From Symbiodinium natans (lineage: Eukaryota; Sar; Dinophyceae; Suessiales; Symbiodiniaceae): a stretch of 43,059 nt of DNA. The notes below the pieces were generated by a model. It did no database searches, was not told the origin of the DNA, and saw only the letters and a list, made by a program, of their open reading frames with translations. The stretch's first letter is position 1. Every line of letters starts with the position of its first letter. The stretch is from assembly GCA_905221605.1 (NCBI GenBank), contig CAJNDS010001003.1:1-43059 (forward strand), in the 5' to 3' direction. The position numbers were made by a program, and so were the translations under genes. Below, one piece after another: positions 11,621-22,092 of the stretch.

Positions 11621-12151
11621 GGGTTTCCGGAGTGTTCTCTAGGGAGGTCTTTTCGACTTGGGGCCGAGGTGTTGCTGACTCACGCTTTCTTGCTCCGGAG
11701 CACTTGTCCTGACTTGACGGTCATTCTCAAGGGACACAAGGAGGGGGACCCTTATGAGACCTTAGCGGTTTTTGAGGGGGCTACAAAAGTATATAGGGAC
11801 TATATACGGTGTATATATATATATAATATATATGTATAACCCCTAAGGGTCCCTTCCAGGGGTCCCTCCTTATACCCCTTAACACTCCGAACGCGGAACA
11901 GTTAACGCATAAAATATGGCGGCCTGCTCCATTGCTGGGTGCTGGTCAAGGAAGGCTTGCCAGTCATCAGACACATCACCGCTTCTCCTTGAAAAGCGAA
12001 GACACTGCAGCTCGGCTTTCTGGTTTAGCATTAGAACCTCCTACTGGTTGTCCTCGTGTCGATGCTGACAAAAGGGCCATGAGACCTGGATGCCAACAAC
12101 GAAACTTACGTTGACAGCGCGCCACAGCTTGAGAACTAAGTTAGCACATAT

Positions 12152-12430
12152 TCACCAATCCACGCCAGACGATCGACATCCAGAGCCGGGCATTGTCCGG
12201 GGCATTGTCTGGGACACGATGCTCGTTGTTTCATATATGGTCTGGACACGAATCCGAACCCTTGAATATCTAAGTCCCAACCTTGATTCTATTCCTTGAC
12301 CAAAAGATTCTGAGTAACACAAACCTTCCGTCAGCTTCGGAGACACAACATACTTTGTGCCTTGTTCAGCGTACTGATCAATTCCAACTCTAGCATTTTT
12401 GATGGTCCTAGGGGCAACTGATTTGGTCAT
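12152..12430 (-). CDS. Weak candidate exon, function unknown
   Basis: Minus-strand frame starting at an ATG (12430) with protein-like beginning MTKSVAPRTIKNARVGIDQY and continuing to LTEGLCYSES. The second half is Arg/Ser-rich and probably not coding. No donor or partner exon could be fixed and no domain is recognised. It fits the minus-strand direction of the neighbouring genes. Confidence 0.25.
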   Translation of the reverse strand: MTKSVAPRTIKNARVGIDQYAEQGTKYVVSPKLTEGLCYSESFGQGIESRLGLRYSRVRIRVQTIYETTSIVSQTMPRTMPGSGCRSSGVDW

Positions 12431-12527
12431 CCTTAGTGCATGATGAGGATTGGTGAGGTCGTGAGTCTCGCTACATTCTGGTGGCAGTGAAGCCAGAGCG
12501 CTCGTCCACTTTCATGTCTTCAAAGTA

Positions 12528-12545
12528 CCCCCACCCCCCCCCCCC
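12528..12545. repeat. Poly-C tract (C5-A-C12)
   Basis: A run of C interrupted once by A; poly-G on the minus (gene) strand. Two longer C runs occur at 32760 and 34877. Confidence 0.8.
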
Positions 12546-13271
12546 ATCCCCAGCAGTTGTTTGCGTAAATAAAGCTCGAAATCACCGACTGTGGAGTGCA
12601 GTTGGCCGGAGGCGATCCCCGAGATCTCCAAAAGTGCGACGGTCAATATGCCATTCTGCCGCGTCCGCACAGCAACGAACCGTTGACTACAGAGTGGCGG
12701 TACAAATTGTACGGCGGTGTACATGGCATATAGAATCATGAAAGTATTGGCTTCTTCTTAATCTTCTTACTGTTGGGAGTCTACTCCCCCTCGGCTCAGC
12801 TCCTGGAACTTCTGAGGCTGGGGCGCGACAAATGCTTCCTGCTCAAGAAACTGACTGACGCACGTTGGCCACGACAGCATGCTGGAGCGCAAAGGACTTG
12901 TTTAAAAGCGATGCGCTTTCTAGTGATCTAGTGGCTTTTTGGAACCACAGGCCCCAGGCCACGCATTTAGCCCACTTGCATACAGGGACCTGACCTGACC
13001 TGACGAAAGAAGCGGGGGAAAGAATTCGGCTCGAGGTGCAAGAGGGCAGTTGAAGTGGGAAGTGTGGGTGTTCAATTGCTCCTTACAAACATTTCCACAG
13101 CTGCATGCTGAGAATGGCGGTGTATCTGCCGCAATATTATTCAACAGTACAAACAGCCCGCATGCCCGTGCCATGCCTGCCCAGGCTGGCATGCGAAGCG
13201 TGTGTCGTCCACTCGCCTTATGAGTCCCCTCCTCCCCCCCCACCAGCTTTCGCGTTTTGCAGGTCGCCTAC

Positions 13272-13487
13272 TTGCAGCTGGTCTTGTGTCTTGGAAACTC
13301 CGCGGATGAGTGTAGCTTTGGCCGTGAGTGTGTGTCCCAAATAGTTTTGACGACACTCAGGCATGGGGGAAAGCCCGTTCATGTTGGAAGTCTGGACATC
13401 TTTTGCATCTGGAAGCTGAAGCTGAAAGAAAGTCTGATCCTTCTGGAAAATCTGGGCAGCCAGCAAGAAGCATAGTGATAGACGCAT
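13272..13487 (-). CDS. Candidate first exon of a secreted protein
   Basis: Starts at ATG 13485-13487 with MRLSLCFLLAAQIFQ, a short basic start plus hydrophobic stretch that could be a weak signal peptide. It is open for 72 codons to LQ at a GTAGGC donor (13271), phase 0. After the leader the sequence is polar (LPDAKDVQTSNMNGL). The next exon was not located with consistent phase; a frame at 13080-13180 (LLNNIAADTPPF) is a possible partner. Function unknown. Confidence 0.35.
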
Positions 13488-13499
13488 GACAGGCCATCT

Positions 13500-14750
13500 T
13501 TGCTAATATTCAAGTTAGCCGAGTTTTAGAAAGCCTGTACCATGATACAACTTGACATGCTGGTAAACCTTAGGCCTTAGGCATGATATCCAATGGAGAC
13601 ACTGCTTGGAAGCATATGCAAGCAAGCAACATGTGGCGTTTATATACTCAGCTCTTGCTTCGCATAGTCGACGTACGTAACATGTGTTTGAGGAATCACG
13701 TAGCAATTCCGAAACAGTAGCAAAGTCGCCGCATCTTGGTTGTTCAGACAGTCTCTAAACCAGAATGTGCATAAACATCAGCAAAGAGAAGCTAAATGGC
13801 AGGCTTCACGTGCGTTTTACTCCATGCTGTAGTTCAGCCCGTGGTTCTTTATCTTGTAGGCCCATTGAATTAACGAAGGCTTCGGACTTGGAAATTGCAA
13901 CTAAACGATAATTATGATAACTAACTAATTGTTTGATTCACGTGGTCTACGGTACAGCGTGAGGCTTTTAACAACGCATGCTGGTGATTGGCGAAGTTCG
14001 ATCAAAAAGGGATGCATTTTGTAGCGAATTTCATCCACATGTTGCGGCATTGGTTTGTGTGGCTGCTTTTGGCTTGCACTGCCTGTGTTGTTGACCCCCC
14101 AGACCCTTTCTGGGACCTGCCCCCTTCCCTTTACTGACCCTCCCCGTTTTGCTAGGCCCTCTTTCCTCCTTTCACGTGGGCCGGCCCGGCTGCCGAGGCG
14201 GCGCGCGCAAGCGTTTACAATGAAATCTGCCAGCCAGTGCAAGACATCACTTGGCTCATCCAAGCACGCAGTTGCCTTCACCATGGCACGGAAGTCACTG
14301 TCTGCTTCCTGCACTGTGCACCGGCACTGCTGTGGGGCGGCATGCTGGAATCGAATTCGGGCTAGTCAGGTTCAGCCTCGACATTGGCCACGTCATACGG
14401 TGTGCTTGCCTTGGTGCTGTACGATGCGTTCCAACACACAAGGATGTACACCTCATCTGTAGGTACATCCATAATCTACGCCCCCATGTCTCCTCGGTTT
14501 GTGGGCAGCACCAGATCGCCCAACTGCAACAGCCACCCGCTCCAACCTCCCGCCGTTAAGGATCTATGTGAATCCTGGCAGGGGCCGCCGACGGCACACC
14601 TTCGCATGCCCAGTCTTGCCAACAAAGCCTACCTGGTTTCAGCATGCTTACACTATCCTCCGAAAAACGTATAGGATGGAGGAAGCACGTCTTCCATCCC
14701 TGCTATTGTCACGCTGAGTAGCTTCAGCACCCGCAAGGCCTGTCAAGCTG
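13500..14750. other. No supported gene; low-complexity and repeat remnants
   Basis: Open frames in this stretch overlap on both strands with no protein-like composition or splice borders. It contains one copy (about 14178-14222) of a GC-rich word also present at 6986-7038. Confidence 0.4.
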
Positions 14751-14753
14751 GGA

Positions 14754-16137
14754 TCACAGTCCGCACGCGTGATCTTTGTGGCAGTGAGCTAAAAGATACA
14801 AATGTGCTTTGAAGTGTGAACCGAAGGGTTCAAAGTTGTGTGGTTCCTTCAAGTTCTTCGATGATTTTGCATCCTGCAGCAAGCCTTCTTCGGCAGGACC
14901 ACCGTCTTCGCTGACGTCGCCGGGCTGGGAATCCAAGTGATCTGAGTCATGATCATCATGGACAGGCTCGGCACCATCGCCGGCTGTGGGTCCTCCCATC
15001 AGTTTTCAACGAACCGCAACGCAGTAACGTTCAAGATGACCCACAAGAAACGTTCAGGAACGCCGAAGAACAACCAAGGCATCCTTCAAACGATGTGGCC
15101 AGTGCTGGCTCAACAGTCTCCGGCGCTGGCTCAATGCTTCCCAATGCCTCCCGGCCATCAGATCACAAGCACACCTAGACATTTTCGCAGTCTCCCAAGA
15201 AAAGGATCATGTCTGCGTTACAAGATATGCGAGCCAACCATCCTGCGGTATCTGTGTCGGTGGTATGTCTGGTCGGGACTCGGGGCTTCGCCAGCCGTCT
15301 TGGCTCCGCTCGTCTTTTTCGGTCTGAGATAGGCCCCAAATAAGCAACAAGGCCTCAGAAAGAGGTGAACTACACGCAGATCACACAGGCTCAGAGCAGC
15401 TGCGGTCACCAAGGTCGCTGCGACCACAAGGATGCCAGCAAGAAATGCGAACTTCCCAGGCGACCTCGCCCTTGGCTCAGGTTCCGTCCAACCTGGCTTC
15501 AGCTGAAGTTTAAAAAGGCCGCAGTTACCATGCCACGTGCCACGCTGCCCCACCTTCAGCAGGACTTCTCCGTTGACCTTTGGTCCGAGGAGGCCTCGAC
15601 TGCATGCTACACACCGTATTGTCGCGGCTTCAGCCAGCTCACCTGCTCGAGGCTGATGAAGAAGATATGCTTCGAGGCAATGCATCCACGCCATCGATAT
15701 CTTGGGGATTACCTCCTGCAGCGTCCCCTGCACACAGGCGATATGACATGTCCATCGATAGGGCTGACAGCCACACTTACTGATCAGCAACTGGCATGAA
15801 TTGCATCGCACAGCCTTGGCCTTTGGAAGCCGAAAAGCGAGCACGGCGTTGCTGTGAGACGGTCTGCCAGAAGACATGTTCGCGGTTCTTGTTTGCCACT
15901 TGCTTGCATACATCGACTTGAAGTTTGGCTCTGTTTGGTATTTTGTGCCGCGGTGCGCCTTGGCCATCTCATCCGACCAAACTCGGTGTCCACGCTTTGG
16001 TGACATGGCATTGCTGCCCTCACACTTCCTGGAGGCACGTTCCATCACGTCTTGATTAATTTGCTTACTCGCTTCTCAGGGTCTTGCTGCATCCGCTGGC
16101 GCAGCTTCGCTTCAAGCTCCGCAGTTGTTGAAGACAT
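14754..16137 (-). CDS. Gene B: unknown protein with possible membrane segment and acidic C-terminal region (multi-exon)
   Basis: The probable start is ATG at 16135-16137, reading MSSTTAELEAKLRQRMQQDP, a charged helical N-terminus. The first exon likely ends at 16073 on a GC donor (GCGAGT) and rejoins at 16028 after AG, restoring KCEGSNAMSPKRGHRVW. A long frame follows to about 15220 and includes a Cys pair (CNSCQLLISKC) and a hydrophobic stretch AFLAGILVVAATLVTAAALS (about 15380-15440) that could be a membrane helix. Further exons in other frames near 15165-15085 (ALGSIEPAPETVEPALATSF) and 14999-14870 (HDDHDSDHLDSQPGDVSEDG) are strongly acidic and probably form the tail. Internal exon borders after 16028 are not resolved, and parts of the long frame may be intron. 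No family recognised. Confidence 0.5.
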
Positions 16138-16139
16138 GG

Positions 16140-16590
16140 CTGGGAGATCACACGGCCTAAACGACCTGAGACCGATGTGATGCGTTGACTCGAAAGCCTA
16201 GTGCCAGGCCAGCTCATGGCATGCTCACAGTTGAGTAGACTGAGTTAGAGGGCAGACTCAGACTGCCGTCACTGTTGTGCTGTGATCTTCCACAAGTCCT
16301 ACCTACACACCTACATAAAGGGGCTTGCCCAAATAGCAAGCCTGAAGGAGCCAAGCACAACACAGAGCAACCTCACAATGAAGCCTTGGCGGGTGCCTCC
16401 TCGGAGCCGCAATTCCCCAATATTCCCCCCATCATGCCAACTTGCACACTATTTTTCTCCATGCTGTTGTAGCTGAGCTAGGTATGTGCCGTCATTGTGC
16501 TAGACAAGTACTGGACATGCTTGTGGCCTATGCTGGGCTCAGTCTACAGCTCCGCGGCCTGGGCGGAAACGCATCACAGCAGCGCTTTAC
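16140..16590. other. Intergenic spacer between genes A and B
   Basis: About 450 bp between the end of gene A and the start codon of gene B, on the same strand. No coding frame, repeat or promoter motif is recognisable; dinoflagellate genes generally lack a standard TATA box. Confidence 0.4.
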
Positions 16591-16593
16591 GTA

Positions 16594-18033
16594 CTAGGTT
16601 ACTGAGTTACTGTTCATCGCTGACGACTGCCGGGAACATGCACTGCTGCAGCCATACAGGCAACTCGAACGAGTTACTAGATATGTGTAGCAGCTTCTCT
16701 CGGACAGCAACATCACAATGCCGCACGCCCATCTCTTCTCTGAGCACCGGGCATGCGAACGAATTAGGACATTGTCTTCAAGCCACTTCTCGTACTTCTC
16801 ATTTGCCCGGATGGGCATCCACTCCCACTCCAAGCCGCCAAAGTCCACTGCTACTTGCTCCTGCTCAAGGACATGCGAACACGTGCTAGCGAGAATCCCT
16901 GAAACGGGTGGATCCCTCTTGCCATTTGGTTTGAGATTGCCTTGGCGGCGCTGAGAGTCTTCAAAGTGATGTAGAAGTCACTGCCAGAGTCTCCGTGCTT
17001 CTCTACCTTGCTGCAAGAGCGCACGTTGTCATTTCCATCGCTGTTAGCAGACATGTCTTGGCACTGTTACAACATGTGGCCCAGTGCCTGTGCGCAAGCC
17101 GAATATTTGACCTGGCGGTGTGGTAGTTTCCTCGACTGGAAAACATTGACCTATCCATAACTCTGGCCTCGACAATTGACTTGGCCAACCCCTGGGCAAT
17201 CTCGGCCGTCGTTCCGTTCACCTCACTTGCATAGGCACCCGCATGTCTTCTGGGACATCGACACTCTGAGCGCCAGAGACACTCACCAGAGCCATGCCCA
17301 TAACGTACTTCGGCTCATCAGCTGATGAATCCGCTGAGGCTTCCTCCAGGTGGCACGACAAAAGCGTTCTCGCTCCTGCGAAAAACTCCCCGAAGTGCCT
17401 CACGTGCCTCACCCTCATGCGGGAGCGCGCTTGTGACAATCATAGGTAGATCATATGGATGATCGGCCGCGATCGCTTCCATCAGCACGGCAAAAGGAAC
17501 CTGTCTCAGCGCTTGGGGTTTCTCATGGCATTCGGCACAAAGCACACCACTGCTTTAAGCAAATTCTGCACCGCGGATGTGACGCCTCTGAGTCGATCGT
17601 CGCTCTCACTTCCTGCTCTTCCTCGGTGTCATGTGCTGAGATGTGCTGCTCCTGAGACCCTGGTAAGACACTTGTGCTTCTTTCTTGCCCCGCCTGAACG
17701 CTGGAGTCCCACCAGTAGAAGGAGTGGATGTCCTCCATGTGAAAGCTCTCAATGCTGTGAGATTGAGCTTCTAGCCGCTTCCTGGCACGCGGCACTCATC
17801 GAGCTCAACGTCCGCTCCTTCCTAAACGAAGATCCCAGATAATTGGCCAGAGGCGCTTCACGGCTTCTTCCAGATTTTGTCCCGCCGTTCGGTTGGCAAC
17901 TGTTGTCGACCTGAAGGTTCGAAAGGGTTCTGAGAGGCTGGAGATTCAGTACCGGCAGCATCTGAGAGCCAATCGCCCAGTCAGCATATGCACCGGTCAG
18001 CAGGACCAGTAGCACGCAAGGAGACACAGACAT
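16594..18033 (-). CDS. Gene A: unknown protein, possible signal peptide (multi-exon)
   Basis: ATG at 18031-18033 gives MSVSPCVLLVLLTGAYADWA, a good signal-peptide-like start. Five following exons fit by phase: 17659-17610 (SQEQHISAHDTEEEQE), 17500-17413 (VPFAVLMEAIAADHPYDLPM), 17375-17227 (EEASADSSADEPKYVMGMAL to VPMQ), 17006-16941 (VEKHGDSGSDFYITLKTLSA) and 16860 onward (EQVAVDFGGLEWEWMPIRAN). Donors are GTGAGA, GTGAGG, GTGAGG and GCAATC; all acceptors are AG before G. The intron 17412-17376 would be only 37 nt. The join between the signal-peptide exon and 17659 is not fixed. After WLEDN near 16775 two frames stay open: one ends at 16594, and the other, more protein-like, includes LREEMGVRHCDVAVREKLLH and ends earlier at a TAA near 16610. 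No domain is recognised. A secreted or lumenal role is inferred only from the leader. Confidence 0.6.
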
Positions 18034-18473
18034 TGCGCACGATCTGGCGTAGGCAAAAGGCTGTGTGAGGAGTGCTGTGCCTGTGGTTCATGGCCTGAAG
18101 CGCAAGTCACTGAGAGTAACATGGCGGCGGGAAGAAACTAACGAGAAGTCCAATTCATGCAACCTTCATGGCTGCGGCCAGTACAAGTGTGAGTGGACTG
18201 CATACGATACTTTCTTTTGCGGTCGTTCCGCGGCAGAGCTGCTGTTCAGCTCGGCACACCACTCCCGAGAATGGCGACAACAGCCCGCTCTTCAGACTGT
18301 CCATCGCATGGTCTGAGGCCGACCGGCTCGACGCAGGAGGCTTGACGTACATTGACGTACATGGTTTTTACAAGCTAAGCTGGTAGCTCAGTAGGGCGCC
18401 CAAGTCCATGTACCCCAGAAAGGTCCAAAATGTGTTGTCATTTGGCCTGGACTCCAAGGGACATTTGCATCCT

Positions 18474-20498
18474 TCACACTTTGGTTTGAAGGCTCCTGCC
18501 ATGCCCGCATACGCCCGCCTTTTTCCCAGAATTGGCTTTCTTGCCGGTCTCGTTCTTCTTCACATCCGTCACGGCAGGCTCGTCATTTTTCGCGCCTTCT
18601 TCCTTGTCATTTGAACCAAGAGAAGGGCAAAAGTTGGAAAACATGTGAATTGAGGCAACAACGTCTGAATCCAGCGGCTCGCGGTATGAAGTATCACAGT
18701 CCTGGCACTGCGTTTTTGCTACTCAGGCACTGGGCCGGGGGCAGGCTGGAACCTTCAAGGTCTGGTTTTCCCACGACTGCGTCAAAGCCACCACTTCTGC
18801 CTGCGCTTCCTCCACCTGCAGCTGAACTAAGCCCCTTATCAAGCGATACCCCTAACATCTGCGAGACGTAGTGCGTGAGTAGTGGTTCAGGACATCTGGC
18901 CTCGCGCTCAAGCTGCTTCTCTTGATATGATTTTGTCGCTATTCGGGATCCTGGAGCGTGGCAATCCATTCTGAGCCACCTGGGGCCGCCCTTCGCATGA
19001 AGCAAGAAAATATTAGCTCACGCTGCCGCACCTGTTGTCTCCACGATGATGACGACACTGCTGCTATTCCGCCTAACCGCTAAACATCTTCCGTAAGTTG
19101 ATGCACGGGCCATTGCCCTGTTGATCTGCCCAGGAACACGCACTGTCCAGGTGCACTGCGGCTGGGTCTTCTTGCACATGCCACGATGAAAGGTGCTTCC
19201 AGGAATCAAACCACCAGCCTGGCCCCACGGACTGATTCGGGAAATTGCAAGTAGACATGGTCTCTTATGGTGTCTCAGTGTGCGAAGGCCTTGTGGAAGC
19301 TTGGTGCGTACTCCGGGAAACGATAGCATTTGTCACCTGCTCCACCACTGTGCTGACATCCTTGTTCAGCTGCTCTGCATGAACCACCTCCCGCTTTGCA
19401 GCCAATCCAATTCCGCTGGCCCTGCAAGCCGTCCACCCGTGCCTGAGGTTCAGAGCACAATTGTTCGGCAAAAAGCGATATCCCGTCGCAAACAAGAACA
19501 ACTTTGAGGCATCTGGATCTTCGGGCCTTTCGCGCCATTTCAGTGGTGACATCAATCTCCCAGGCCTTGCAAAAATGCCAAGGATGGCTACGCCAGTTCT
19601 CAGTAGTGACGCAGAACGGCGGCTGCCGGTTGCATGAGCTTGGAACTGGCTGATCCAGAGCACGCAACCCGTTTTCTCGATAGACCGTCCTGCAGCCAGC
19701 ATCTGGCAAATTGCGACAAACTCCCATATACGCCCATTCTGCTAACCATGCCTCTTGCCGGATGGCTTGTCCTTGGCAAAAACACGGACAAGCACGCAGA
19801 CTCAGAAGAAACAAAGAACACCGCATCTTTACAAGACGGAAATTGCATCCTAGCGCTCTCACCGCTCTCACTCTTCCGATCGAAGGATAGAAAAGCATGG
19901 CTAGCCTGGATCTCCACTTTGGACTCGACCTGGCGAACGTTTGGACCGGGGGCTTCTTTGCGAAGAAAGTTCGGAAATCACTGGATTGACACAATTCTGG
20001 TCAAGCAATGCCTGGCGAAGGTGACGCTTCTCTGTCGTAGTGAACACCTGGACAGACAGGCACATGACACGCAATCGCGCACAAGGGTGCTCACCGTCCG
20101 GGCACCTTGGGCGAGTACTGCTCGATGGCACGACAGCCTTCTGGCCTGGCTGCGAGGATGGACTCCCACTTGGCCAAAAACAAACATCCTGTTGGCTCAA
20201 GGGCTGCTCCCTCGGCGATGCCACACACACATCACGTCAAATTCGTGGCAACCCTTGCCAAAGCGACTTTTCCACGTGACACCTGGGCAGCATGAAAGTC
20301 CGTGCGGGTCAAGCGCTTGCCTACTGATGCCGAAGTAGGACCAGAACAGTCCTGGTTGTGAAATTGGTCGTCGTGCAGGTCGCCATGCCACTGCCTGCCA
20401 GATCCGACGCGGCCATCGACATCGACACAGAGTGTTGGGTTTTGCCATGTGCTGGAATGGGGGATCGCGTTTTCAAGAGGAGTGTCTCAGTCGTGTGA
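18474..20498 (-). CDS. Gene G: unknown protein with charged C-terminal tail (multi-exon)
   Basis: A 5' exon from about 20498 to 20283 reads WQNPTLCVDVDGRVGSGRQW and ends at CAG before GTGTCA. It joins in phase 0 to exon 20210-20095 (EPTGCLFLAKWESILAARPE), which ends at GTGAGC. Further coding-like stretches on the same strand include one near 20070-19985 (FARHCLTRIVSIQ), one near 19730-19530 (WAYMGVCRNLPDAGCRTVY), one near 19530-19320 (LFLFATGYRFLPNNCALNLR) and one near 18990-18760 (LLTHYVSQMLGVSL). The final exon 18701-18474 follows AG, reads CDTSYREPLDSDVVASIHMF and ends in a Lys/Glu/Asn-rich tail (KNDEPAVTDVKKNETGKKAN) before TGA. Borders of the middle exons are uncertain and an alternative frame near 19100-19250 is equally plausible. 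Cysteines are frequent, but I recognise no domain. The N-terminus may lie further upstream. Confidence 0.55.
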
Positions 20499-20524
20499 AA
20501 CGTGCCACGAGACATGTCACAACT

Positions 20525-21898
20525 TTATGTTACACGCCGTGGCTTGTGCGCAACGAGATCCTTAGACAAAGACACCCCTGCCAACTGTCTCAAGACAGAC
20601 GGAACCCCGCCGCTGGCTCCAGTGTCCGGAACATTACCCGTCCGCGGACCGAGAGATAGCTGCACAGCTTGTGTTTCGGCTCCTGGGTCATGCGGCTGGT
20701 TGTCCAACATGTACTCTTCCGCGGGCCCTTTCATCGCAGCCGCCATGCGAGCCTCCTGGCTGATTACTTCGACTGTCCCACTCGGAAGGATTTCGATCCA
20801 GCGGCCAACGTCGATCATCGAGTTGTTGCCAACTTGGCCGCACATGTTGGAGCCATAAGCACCAACTTGACCCAAGGCACCTACAATGACTGTGTGTGAG
20901 TCACCTGCAGCAATCGAGAAAGCACCGTCTGGCAAGTCCAAGGGTGTTGGCTCAGGCACGCTGTACCTTGCAGGGCAATCTAGAGTTCTGTCGTCAGCTG
21001 GCATCACGCCGTGGCCCCATGCGCTGGCACGGTACTCGTCGGTTGCACAGAAGCTGTGACTGCCACCTGCTGCGACAATCAATTGCTTCCTGCAAACAGC
21101 ACATGGAGTGGCTTGGAAATCAAGTAAGCTGTTTCCAACCTGGCCATGGTCATTAGCACCCCAGGCCAGCACGGTTCCTGTCCTGGTCACCGCTAGGTTG
21201 TGGGTGCTACCTGCCGAAATCATGCTGACGCCGGCGCGGACGACCTGTACAAATTGTTCACCGGCCCCTTGCGAGGTTGCTCCATAACCCATACCACAAC
21301 CAAGGACCTCGCCAGTGTCTGTCAGCACAAGGCTGTGATACCAGCCTGCCGAAACTGCTGCTGCCTTGGCCCCGCCAGGAAGAGCGGTGACAGCTGGTTC
21401 ACGTCGTTTCTGCGTGCTGCCATCTCCGAGTTGTCCATAATCATTGTTACCCCAACTCATGAGCTGACCATCTTCGCAAACGGCCAGTATGTGCTTCCAC
21501 CCCCCGGACACATGTTTGATCTTCCGTCCGCCTGTGTCCAGCTTCACTGGTGTTTGCTGTTTCTCGATGGCGGTCGGTATGCCAAGAATAGAGTCCTCGT
21601 TGCAACCCCAACCCCACAGCCAGCCATCCACATCAATCATCAACGAGAACTGCCTACCTGCAAACACATAGCGCGCATGCCCAGGCTCCACCACTACCGT
21701 TGGAAATAGGACATCTTCCAAACTGCTGTTGCCAATTTGACCATGTGAATTACTCCCCCAGGCCAGGACATCACAACGTTCAGTGACAACCAAGCTGTGC
21801 GCGCCGCCAGCTGCAACCCGGCAGTAGCGATGTAGCGAGGAACCAGGGTCCATGGAGAGCCAGCGGCGCAACACGACTGTCAAGCTTGAGCATTTCAT
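20525..21898 (-). CDS. RCC1-type seven-bladed beta-propeller protein
   Basis: One uninterrupted frame of about 457 codons from ATG at 21896-21898 to a stop at 20525; the frame is also open a little further upstream. It shows seven RCC1 repeats. Glycine-His blocks recur as VAAGGAHSLVV, VFAGRQFSLMI, VSGGWKHILAV, VSAGWYHSLVL, ISAGSTHNLAV, VAAGGSHSFCA and IAAGDSHTVIV, alternating with WG blocks such as AWGSNSHGQIGN, SWGNNDYGQLGD, AWGANDHGQVGN and AYGSNMCGQVGN. Seven blades make a complete propeller. RCC1 itself is the Ran nucleotide exchange factor, but most RCC1-repeat proteins are scaffolds or regulators, so a Ran role is not established. The C-terminal 90 residues after the last blade are low in motifs. 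The gene lacks introns while neighbours are split. A 1.9-kb polypurine tract begins about 190 bp upstream of the start. Confidence 0.85.
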   Translation of the reverse strand: MKCSSLTVVLRRWLSMDPGSSLHRYCRVAAGGAHSLVVTERCDVLAWGSNSHGQIGNSSLEDVLFPTVVVEPGHARYVFAGRQFSLMIDVDGWLWGWGCNEDSILGIPTAIEKQQTPVKLDTGGRKIKHVSGGWKHILAVCEDGQLMSWGNNDYGQLGDGSTQKRREPAVTALPGGAKAAAVSAGWYHSLVLTDTGEVLGCGMGYGATSQGAGEQFVQVVRAGVSMISAGSTHNLAVTRTGTVLAWGANDHGQVGNSLLDFQATPCAVCRKQLIVAAGGSHSFCATDEYRASAWGHGVMPADDRTLDCPARYSVPEPTPLDLPDGAFSIAAGDSHTVIVGALGQVGAYGSNMCGQVGNNSMIDVGRWIEILPSGTVEVISQEARMAAAMKGPAEEYMLDNQPHDPGAETQAVQLSLGPRTGNVPDTGASGGVPSVLRQLAGVSLSKDLVAHKPRRVT

Positions 21899-22092
21899 AC
21901 ACGATGCAGATGCAAGGGTTATTGGCACAGCACAAGAGAATCTGCGGGCTCTATGCCCTCTGTGTGCACAATCGTCTGCCGAAGTGGTTGGGAGACGTTT
22001 GGCCAGGTAGAGTTCAATTCGCAGCCAGGGCCGCTAGCTCCCCAGGGGAATGCGCGATTTTTCTCACTGGCACCGGAGTTTGATGGTTCGAA

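Larger units (their letters stand above)
8640..12150. other. Gene-poor stretch with simple and telomere-like repeats
   Basis: No frame here has convincing protein-like composition, splice borders or motifs. A CAA/AAC-rich microsatellite lies at about 10246-10305. From 11461 to 11620 there are repeated CCCTAAA/CCCTAA-like words and a 30-bp direct repeat. At 11790-11840 there is a TA-rich tract flanked by imperfectly complementary AAGGAGGG/CCCTCCTT sequence (about 11740 and 11860). Otherwise I see nothing to annotate. Confidence 0.5.

Noticed and set aside
18379-18400. tRNA-like word TGGTAGCTCAGTAGGGC
   Set aside because: No anticodon or T-arm sequence follows at tRNA spacing.
20188-20200. TTGGCTCAAG, resembling the 3' end of the dinoflagellate spliced leader
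   Set aside because: Only 10 bases match and it lies within a coding exon on the other strand; no upstream CCGTAGCCATT.
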